Below are positions 6,615-12,034 of a stretch of DNA of 12,034 nucleotides, piece after piece. Numbering within the stretch: the stretch's first letter is position 1; each line of letters begins with the position of its first letter. The stretch covers positions 1-12,034 of the forward strand of contig JAEDLI010000073.1 in NCBI GenBank assembly GCA_016295375.1. The letters are read 5' to 3'. Below the pieces are notes generated by a model. It saw only the letters and a program-made list of their open reading frames with translations. It made no database searches and was not told the DNA's origin. The DNA is from Fibrobacter sp. GTDB taxonomy: Bacteria > Fibrobacterota > Fibrobacteria > Fibrobacterales > Fibrobacteraceae. The position numbers and the translations under genes were made by a program.

Positions 6615-9600
6615 ATGTGGAAATATAGCGGAGCGATCCGATTCTTTCTTTCTATTCTTGCGGTAACGTTTGTCCAGATGGGGGTGTTCATTTACGCCCA
6701 GAAGATTCTGTCCGGCTCTTTTGCCGGGGTGGAGGGCGGCCAGAACTGGCAGAGCCTGATGCTGCAGATCTTCTTTATCGCCCCCTACGTGGTGTTCGTA
6801 TGGGCGGCAGGGCTTTTCTCCAACAAGTTTTCCAAGAACAGGGTGCTGGCGTGGTCGTCTCTCTTTATGACGGCCTTTGTGATAGCCATGGCGGTGCTGG
6901 TGACCTGCGGTGTACCCCGTGTGGCGTTCTGGCTCTGTATCGGTCTTTCGACGGGTTTTGCGGTGCACAGTGCGGCCAAGTACGCCGTGTTGAAAGAGAT
7001 GTTTGGCGTCCGGAACTTGAGCTATGCCAACGCCTTCTTGCAGATTTTCTCCCTGAGCGGTATCATCGCTGCCAGTTGGCTTGCCATCGTGGGCGTGAAC
7101 CTTATTGACCTGGGTAGCCTTGCCAAGTACGAGGCCGTGGGCAGGATTATCTCTAAATCAGTGGTGATTCCCTGGATTCTGGTGGGGGTGAGCGTGCTTG
7201 GTACCGTGGCGAGTTTCTTGATCCCGAAGGTCAAGTATGCCGACCCCAACGTTAGTTTTACCACCGCCCGGCGCAGGTTTAGCCTGGGCTGGCGTCAACG
7301 TCCTCTGCGCGCCACCATAATCGCCCTCTCCATGTTCTGGGCCATGGCCCAGGTGTTCACCCTTCTGTTCCAGGATGTATCTGGCTCCGAGACGGTGAAC
7401 ATGATCCAGAATTACCTGCCCTTTGCCATCGGGGGCCTGATGGTGGGCTCCATCTTTGCGGCCAGGAACTCCAAGGACTTTATCGAGACGGGCTTTATCC
7501 CCCTGGGCATGATTGGGGCCTCCCTTTGCATGCTCCTGATTCCCTTTATGGTGCACCCTGTGGCCCTTTCCGTGATTTATGTACTGGTGGGCTTCTTTGG
7601 TGGCATGTTCCTGGTGCCTGTGAACGCCCTCTTGCAGTACAATACTCGCCCAAACAATTCGGGCTGGGTCATTGCCCTTGCGAACTTGATACAGGCGGTA
7701 ATCCTTGGTGTTTTCCTTGTGCTATATTCGGTGATGGTGCATTACACCCATATCCGTCCGCAGCTCTACTTCGTGGGACTGGGTGTCATTTCTCTTTGCG
7801 TATTCGCTTGGATTATCACGAACCTGCCCCAGGCTTTGCTCCGCTCCCTTTTGCGCCTGGTATTCAGCCGCCACAAAATTCGCGTGCTGAACGTGGGCAA
7901 CATTCCCAATGCGGGCCCGGTGCTCATGGTGGGTAACCACCATAGCTTTATCGACTGGGCCATGCTCCAGATGGCAAGCCCCCGCCCGCTCTGCATTGCA
8001 AGCAACAAGGACCACTTTGAAAGGTGGTACTTGCGGGCAATCTTGAAGCGTTTGGGAATGATTCGCATTGACAACCGCCACCCCGAAGAAGCCATGGAAA
8101 AAATCCACGAGGCCCTTTTGGCGGGCAAGGCCGTGGTCATGTTCCCTACGGGTGAGGTTTCCAAGTCCCCCCATGTGGAACCGTTCAATCTGGATTACAC
8201 CAAGGCTGTGGAAGGGACGGACGCCGTGCTGCTTCCGTTCTATATCCAGGGACTTTGGGGCTCCAACTACAGTTATAGTGGCTCCGACATGTATGGCGCT
8301 TCCTCGGACCGTTCGGTGACGGTGGCTTTTGGCGAGGCTATTCCTGCAACCACACCTCCAAACGAGGTCCGTGCCATTGTCCGCAAGATTTCTATCGAGG
8401 CTTGGCAGTATGCGGTCAAGTTTGTGCGTCCCATTGCGGCCTCTTGGATCAAGACCTGCAAGAAGTACGTGAAGAACGGACCCGCCATCTACAACACCGA
8501 TGGTGGACATTTCTCCGGATACAAGCTCATGGGCGCAGTCATGGCCTTCCGCGGGCTTCTGAAAAAGAAGTTGGGTAGGCAGGAGCAGAATATTGGCATT
8601 ATGCTTCCGCCAAGTCCCGCAGGCGTGATTGTGAACCTGGTTCTTTGGGTCATGGGCAAGACCAATGTGAACCTGAACTACACTTCTTCTGTAGATAACG
8701 TGAAGTACTGCTGCGAAAAGGCGAATGTGACCACCGTGATTTCTAGCCGCCAGTTCGTGGAAAAGTTGAAGGGTCGGGGTAACGACTACTCCCAGGTGGC
8801 TTCGGACAAGGTGCGCATCCTCTATGCCGAAGACCTGATGAAGGAAATCCCCAAGGTGAAGATTGCGGCCCTCCTGGTGCTTTGCATGATTATGCCCGCA
8901 TGGCTTATCCGCTTTGTGTTCTGCAAGCGTACCCGTATCGACGATACCGCCGTCATCGTGTTCAGTTCCGGCTCCGAAGGAACCCCGAAGGGCGTGCTCC
9001 TTTCGCACCGCAACCTGATGGGCAACATTCAGCAGTTGGCCTGTATCCTGAACGTGAGCCGCGGCGACGTGATGCTTTCGGAGCTTCCGCTGTTCCACAG
9101 TTTCGGCCTGACGGTGACCACGCTCTTGAACCTGACGGAAGGCTGCCCCATTGTGGCGGTGGCGGACCCCACCGACGTGAAGACCATGGCCCGCGTGTGC
9201 TCCCGCTTCCGCGTGACCTGCATGGTGGCGACCCCCACCTTCTTGCGGGCCTTTACCGTGAGCCGCTATGTACACCCCTTGGTGTTCAAGTATGTGCGTA
9301 TCATCATCGCAGGTGCCGAAGCCTTGCGGCCTGAACTGGCTACGGCATTCCGCCTCAAGTTCGGTAAGGAAATTTACGAAGGTTACGGTTGTACCGAGAC
9401 CGCCCCTGTGGCGTCGGTCAATACAGAAAACACCCTGCTGAACGACTACATGACCATGCAGGTGAACAACAAGCCCGGTACCGTTGGTCCGGCACTCCCT
9501 GGAACCCAGTTCCTGATTGTGGACCCCGAGACCAACGAACCGCTCCCCACGGGGGAGGCTGGCATGATTCTTATCGGCGGGTGCCAGGTGATGCAGGGCT

Positions 9601-10043
9601 ACCTGAAGGATGACGAACGTACCAAGAGCGTCATCGTGAATATCAACGGTATTCGCTATTACCGCACGGGCGACAAGGGTTATTTGGACGAAGATGGCTT
9701 CCTTACCATCGTGGACCGTTACAGCCGCTTTGCGAAGCTGGGCGGCGAGATGGTCAGCCTCGGTGCTGTTGAAAAGAAGATTCAGGACACTCCGGTGCTG
9801 GAAGGCTGCGACTACCTGGTCACTACCATTCCGGATGCCGCCAAGGGCGAAAAGATTGTGCTGCTCTATCAGGGCGACAAGGACCCGAAACAGGTGCTTT
9901 CGGAACTCAGGGCCAGCGGATTCCCGCCCATCATGCTTCCGTCTCTCGCATTCCCGGTGGAAAAGGTTCCGAAACTTGGGACCGGCAAGGCTGACTTTAC
10001 CGGAGCGAAAAAACTCGCGAAAGAACTGGCAGGGATTAAGTAA
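6615..10043 (+). CDS. aas: LplT-PlsC-Aas fusion: lysophospholipid transporter / acyltransferase / acyl-ACP synthetase
   Basis: A 1142-aa inner-membrane protein that combines three activities of lysophospholipid repair. Residues 1-405 form an MFS-type transporter like LplT, with about 12 hydrophobic segments, which flips lysophospholipid inward. Residues 415-600 are a PlsC-like acyltransferase with the catalytic HX4D motif (H442, D447) and a motif III written FPTGE (510-514) instead of FPEG. Residues 630-1140 are an acyl-ACP synthetase/AMP-ligase: SSGSEGTPKG (784-793), YGCTET (924-929), YRTGD (1016-1020), GGEMVS (1043-1048) and the C-terminal catalytic lysine K1125 in LGTGKAD. In E. coli LplT and the two-domain Aas are separate neighbouring genes; the single-chain form is known in other bacteria. 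AAGG at 6605-6608 lies 6 bases before the ATG. A hydrophobic patch near 750-768 may touch the membrane. The substrate headgroup is not shown by the sequence. Confidence 0.92.
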   Translation: MWKYSGAIRFFLSILAVTFVQMGVFIYAQKILSGSFAGVEGGQNWQSLMLQIFFIAPYVVFVWAAGLFSNKFSKNRVLAWSSLFMTAFVIAMAVLVTCGVPRVAFWLCIGLSTGFAVHSAAKYAVLKEMFGVRNLSYANAFLQIFSLSGIIAASWLAIVGVNLIDLGSLAKYEAVGRIISKSVVIPWILVGVSVLGTVASFLIPKVKYADPNVSFTTARRRFSLGWRQRPLRATIIALSMFWAMAQVFTLLFQDVSGSETVNMIQNYLPFAIGGLMVGSIFAARNSKDFIETGFIPLGMIGASLCMLLIPFMVHPVALSVIYVLVGFFGGMFLVPVNALLQYNTRPNNSGWVIALANLIQAVILGVFLVLYSVMVHYTHIRPQLYFVGLGVISLCVFAWIITNLPQALLRSLLRLVFSRHKIRVLNVGNIPNAGPVLMVGNHHSFIDWAMLQMASPRPLCIASNKDHFERWYLRAILKRLGMIRIDNRHPEEAMEKIHEALLAGKAVVMFPTGEVSKSPHVEPFNLDYTKAVEGTDAVLLPFYIQGLWGSNYSYSGSDMYGASSDRSVTVAFGEAIPATTPPNEVRAIVRKISIEAWQYAVKFVRPIAASWIKTCKKYVKNGPAIYNTDGGHFSGYKLMGAVMAFRGLLKKKLGRQEQNIGIMLPPSPAGVIVNLVLWVMGKTNVNLNYTSSVDNVKYCCEKANVTTVISSRQFVEKLKGRGNDYSQVASDKVRILYAEDLMKEIPKVKIAALLVLCMIMPAWLIRFVFCKRTRIDDTAVIVFSSGSEGTPKGVLLSHRNLMGNIQQLACILNVSRGDVMLSELPLFHSFGLTVTTLLNLTEGCPIVAVADPTDVKTMARVCSRFRVTCMVATPTFLRAFTVSRYVHPLVFKYVRIIIAGAEALRPELATAFRLKFGKEIYEGYGCTETAPVASVNTENTLLNDYMTMQVNNKPGTVGPALPGTQFLIVDPETNEPLPTGEAGMILIGGCQVMQGYLKDDERTKSVIVNINGIRYYRTGDKGYLDEDGFLTIVDRYSRFAKLGGEMVSLGAVEKKIQDTPVLEGCDYLVTTIPDAAKGEKIVLLYQGDKDPKQVLSELRASGFPPIMLPSLAFPVEKVPKLGTGKADFTGAKKLAKELAGIK

Positions 10044-10158
10044 GTGTGTAATGTGTGGTGCTCAGTTGTCGGTTATCAGTGTGCTGGTTTCTAGAAGCTC
10101 CTGTCTAAAGCATCAAAACTCATAACTCGCAACTCATAACCCGTAACTCGAAACTGAT
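10044..10158. repeat. 7-base-period array with strand flip between aas and the next gene
   Basis: The whole 115-base gap can be cut into 7-base units. From 10044 about six units begin with GT or AT (GTGTGTA at 10044, GTTATCA at 10072, GTGTGCT at 10079). After a drifted middle, six exact-length units from 10117 to 10158 all begin AAC with consensus AACTCRT (AACTCAT at 10117 and 10131, AACTCGC at 10124). The right-hand units are roughly the reverse complement of the left-hand ones, for example GTTATCA against GTTATGA, so the element is an imperfect inverted repeat built from heptamers. The last unit directly abuts the next start codon. Confidence 0.7.
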
Positions 10159-11028
10159 ATGAGCGAAGGCAACATCGAAAAAGGCTATACTCCTATACGG
10201 ACTGTTCGGCTGGTGTCGGCCGTGGTGGCCGTGGCGGGTATGTTCTGCCTGCTGGTCCAGCGTATCTTGTCCATAGCCATGACCATGGCCCAAGAAATTC
10301 TGGACCTGGCCTTTGCACGCTACGGTAATTTCACGGGGCGTTTTGCCGCCAACAACTTTGCCGAAGACAAGAAACTCCTTTCGATGCTGAACGAGTTGAA
10401 GGGACTGATTCCTACGGTAGAGACATCCCTGACCTTGCTTCTGGTGTTGAGCGTTGTACTTTTCGCCATTGCCCTGGTGGGGCTTGCCTTGCCGAGGCAG
10501 TCGGGGCATGTGCTGGTGGCCCTGAAACTCCTGAAATGGCAGCCTGGCGATGACGAAAATGAAAGCGAGGGCGAACAGCTGACCTTGAACCCTGCTTCGT
10601 TAAAAAAGCTGGGAATTGTTGCCGGTGTAATTCTTGCTATTGTGCTGGCTGTTTTCGGTATCCGAGGCTGTATGCTGGTTTCCAGCGCCCAGGCTCAGGA
10701 GGCGGCCCTTCACGAGTTGAACACTGAGGTTCAGGGCTATATGTCAACCCAGCGAGCCTTCTTTAACAAGAGTAAAGCTCTTGGCAGTGCAAAACAGCTG
10801 GGGCTTGACACCCTAGTCGATGGCAAATACTACACCTTTAGGGTAGGGCGCAATTATATCGATGCCGAATCCAAGGACGCTCTGGAAAATTGCCTTTCGG
10901 GTAGCCACTGGAGGGTGAATGCCAGCGTGAGCGGATTCCTTTCCAAAGAGCTGAAATTCTTCAGCATGCTCCCCAAGAATCGGGATTGCCAAAAATTCAG
11001 CCCGAATCTCAAAAACTCAGGACGATAG
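10159..11028 (+). CDS. Unknown membrane protein with pilin-like C-terminal domain
   Basis: I do not recognise this 289-aa protein. It has three membrane helices (about 17-40, 88-111 and 149-172). The 41-87 loop is probably periplasmic. A charged cytoplasmic loop (112-148) contains DDENESEGE. The C-terminal periplasmic part (173-289) continues from the third helix into an amphipathic helix (ALHELNTEVQGYMSTQRAFF), then short beta-strands and two cysteines (C245, C277). That order, a hydrophobic helix running into a helix with GYMSTQRAFF and then a small beta domain with a cysteine pair, recalls type IV pilin-like proteins; this is inference by eye. No ribosome binding site is visible: the ATG follows the heptamer array directly, with an in-frame stop at 10144-10146. 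It may be co-transcribed with the fusion gene upstream, since I see no terminator between them. Confidence 0.7.
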   Translation: MSEGNIEKGYTPIRTVRLVSAVVAVAGMFCLLVQRILSIAMTMAQEILDLAFARYGNFTGRFAANNFAEDKKLLSMLNELKGLIPTVETSLTLLLVLSVVLFAIALVGLALPRQSGHVLVALKLLKWQPGDDENESEGEQLTLNPASLKKLGIVAGVILAIVLAVFGIRGCMLVSSAQAQEAALHELNTEVQGYMSTQRAFFNKSKALGSAKQLGLDTLVDGKYYTFRVGRNYIDAESKDALENCLSGSHWRVNASVSGFLSKELKFFSMLPKNRDCQKFSPNLKNSGR

Positions 11029-11040
11029 AGTCGTTTTTTT
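11021..11040 (+). terminator. Weak Rho-independent terminator after the 289-aa gene
   Basis: A short stem (ACGA at 11022-11025, TCGT at 11031-11034), with a possible extra G-T pair, overlaps the stop codon and runs into seven T (11034-11040). An alternative pairing ACTC/GAGT (11015-11018 with 11027-11030) exists. The T-run is good but the stem is short, so strength is uncertain. Confidence 0.45.
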
Positions 11041-11086
11041 ATACTTTGGTATAGAACGCTTTTACAGGTGGCGTTTTAACCTTGCC

Positions 11087-11106
11087 GTTCCCGCGAATGC
11101 GGGAAC
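11087..11106. repeat. Palindrome in the thyA leader region
   Basis: A perfect 8-bp stem (GTTCCCGC at 11087-11094, GCGGGAAC at 11099-11106) with loop GAAT lies 52 bases before thyA. It has no T-tract. In shape it is like the palindromes at 862 and 6503, but it lacks their GGATGAC flank, so membership of that family is uncertain. The rest of 11041-11157 shows no convincing promoter, although TATACT (11040-11045) and TATAGA (11050-11055) are -10-like. Confidence 0.45.
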
Positions 11107-11157
11107 CTGTTGGCTGTATAGGGAGAAATTGGCCGCCTGGCAAAATAAAAGGATTTT

Positions 11158-11970
11158 ATGCAGCAGTACCTAGACTTGTTGAAAGATATCATGGACAATG
11201 GTGTGGATCGTTCCGACCGTACGGGTACGGGAACCCGTTCCGTTTTTGGCCGTCAGAACCGTTATGACCTTTCCAAGGGCTTCCCCTGCCTTACCACCAA
11301 GAAACTCCACTTGCGCAGCATCATTCACGAGCTGCTGTGGTTTTTGAAGGGGGATACCAACATCAAGTACCTTCACGACAACAAGGTGACCATCTGGGAC
11401 GAATGGGCCGACGAGAACGGTGACCTTGGGCCTGTTTATGGCCACCAGTGGCGCAGTTGGCCTACTCCCGACGGAGGTCACATCGACCAGATCCAAAATC
11501 TGATTGACAGCCTCAAGAACAATCCCGATTCCCGGCGTCATTTGGTGTGCGCCTGGAACGTGGCCGAAGTGAACAAGATGGCCCTGCCTCCTTGCCACTG
11601 CCTTTTCCAGTTTTACGTGGGCGGTGTAGGGGAGTCCGGCAAGCGCAAGCTCAGCTGCCAGCTTTACCAGCGTAGTGCCGATATGTTCTTGGGCGTGCCC
11701 TTCAACATTGCATCCTATTCCCTGTTGACCATGATGCTTGCCCAGGTCTGCGGTTACGAGGCAGCCGAGTTCGTGCACACCTTCGGTGACCTGCACCTGT
11801 ATAGCAACCATTTTGACCAGGCCAAGGAACAGCTTTCCCGCACGCCCCGCAAGCTCCCCACCATGAAGATGAACCCCGATGTGAAGGACCTTTTTGAATT
11901 CAAGTTCGAGGACTTTGAACTCACGGATTACGATCCGTGGCCGACCATTAAAGCACCGATCGCGGTTTAA
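11158..11970 (+). CDS. thyA: Thymidylate synthase (ThyA)
   Basis: A 270-aa cytoplasmic enzyme that methylates dUMP to dTMP using methylene-tetrahydrofolate, slightly longer than E. coli ThyA (264). The catalytic cysteine is C146 in LPPCHCLFQFYV. R21 (SDRTGTGT) and R126-R127 (NPDSRRHLV) are the phosphate-binding arginines and keep E. coli numbering. After a six-residue insertion near 155-165 (GGVGESGKRK), R172, S173, D175, N183, H213 and Y215 fit the remaining substrate-binding positions. The C terminus KAPIAV is the conserved closing tail. AAAAGGA (11147-11153) lies just before the ATG and fixes the start. The usual partner, dihydrofolate reductase (folA), could lie downstream outside the window; the thyA 3' flank holds a heptamer array. 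Confidence 0.97.
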   Translation: MQQYLDLLKDIMDNGVDRSDRTGTGTRSVFGRQNRYDLSKGFPCLTTKKLHLRSIIHELLWFLKGDTNIKYLHDNKVTIWDEWADENGDLGPVYGHQWRSWPTPDGGHIDQIQNLIDSLKNNPDSRRHLVCAWNVAEVNKMALPPCHCLFQFYVGGVGESGKRKLSCQLYQRSADMFLGVPFNIASYSLLTMMLAQVCGYEAAEFVHTFGDLHLYSNHFDQAKEQLSRTPRKLPTMKMNPDVKDLFEFKFEDFELTDYDPWPTIKAPIAV

Positions 11971-11974
11971 AATA

Positions 11975-12034
11975 GTGTGTAGTGTGAAGTGTGTAATGTG
12001 TAATGAATAGTTTCACATCCCACATCTCACATCT
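11975..12034. repeat. 7-base-period array with strand flip after thyA (runs off the window)
   Basis: From 11975 the DNA reads as uninterrupted 7-base units: GTGTGTA, GTGTGAA, GTGTGTA (at 11975, 11982, 11989), then ATGTGTA and ATGAATA. From 12010 the units switch to AC-type: GTTTCAC, ATCCCAC (12017) and ATCTCAC (12024), continuing past the window end. The right part reverse-complemented matches 11975-11995 at 12 of 21 positions in register. The 14 bases 11988-12001 are identical to 10043-10056 after the fusion gene. Confidence 0.68.

Noticed and set aside
7722..9275. Long open frame of 517 codons on the minus strand inside the fusion gene
   Set aside because: It lies fully antisense to well-conserved acyltransferase and synthetase motifs, is very rich in His and Gly with no recognisable domain, and is explained by the codon bias of the real gene.
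10117..10158. Heptamer array as a CRISPR or a minisatellite inside a gene
   Set aside because: Units are 7 bases with no spacers, so it is not CRISPR, and no open frame runs through the array because stops occur in it.
11040..11066. Promoter for thyA using TATACT or TATAGA as the -10 box
   Set aside because: No hexamer resembling TTGACA lies 16-18 bases upstream of either; TTTACA at 11061 has no matching -10 box.

Overview
This window looks like a chromosomal, mostly housekeeping region of a Gram-negative, plant-fibre-degrading bacterium. The best guess is Fibrobacter or a close relative. The grounds are a GH51-like glycoside hydrolase, a DUF3098-type small membrane protein (a family I associate with the Bacteroidetes/Fibrobacteres group), a lipobox lipoprotein, a PhoH/PgpH pair and moderate GC. 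The taxon is inferred, not proven. Gene density is high and no stretch over 300 bases lacks a gene. I see no insertion sequence, prophage, CRISPR array or defence system.

Layout. Positions 1-848 (+) hold the 3' end of a secreted-type glycoside hydrolase, followed by a short palindromic repeat and a strong terminator. Positions 941-1405 (-) form a compact unit. A consensus-like promoter drives a 62-aa DUF3098-like membrane protein, then tRNA-Val(UAC), tRNA-Asp(GUC) and a strong terminator. Positions 1415-4949 (-) are a tightly packed three-gene operon: a small lipoprotein, a PhoH-family ATPase with a TTG start, and a 7TMR-HD (PgpH/YqfF) cyclic-di-AMP phosphodiesterase that overlaps phoH by 4 bases.

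From about 5030 all genes point right: a PepP-like M24 aminopeptidase; a 1142-aa fusion of an LplT-like lysophospholipid transporter, a PlsC-like acyltransferase and an acyl-ACP synthetase (Aas); an unrecognised 289-aa membrane protein whose C-terminal part looks pilin-like; and thymidylate synthase (thyA). The fusion has everything needed to import, reacylate and so repair lysophospholipids. The other genes serve nucleotide signalling, translation, peptide turnover and dTMP synthesis.

The most unusual signal lies between genes. Three intergenic regions (6539-6587, 10044-10158 and 11975-12034) carry degenerate tandem arrays with an exact 7-base period. In two of them the array starts just after a stop codon as GT-type units and then flips to complementary AC-type units before the next gene. 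A 14-base stretch is identical after the stop codons of the fusion gene and thyA. A second family, short palindromes with a GGATGACRTTCC flank, occurs at 854-882 and 6503-6530. These repeats are my main candidates for something undescribed. I do not see an obvious new multi-gene system.
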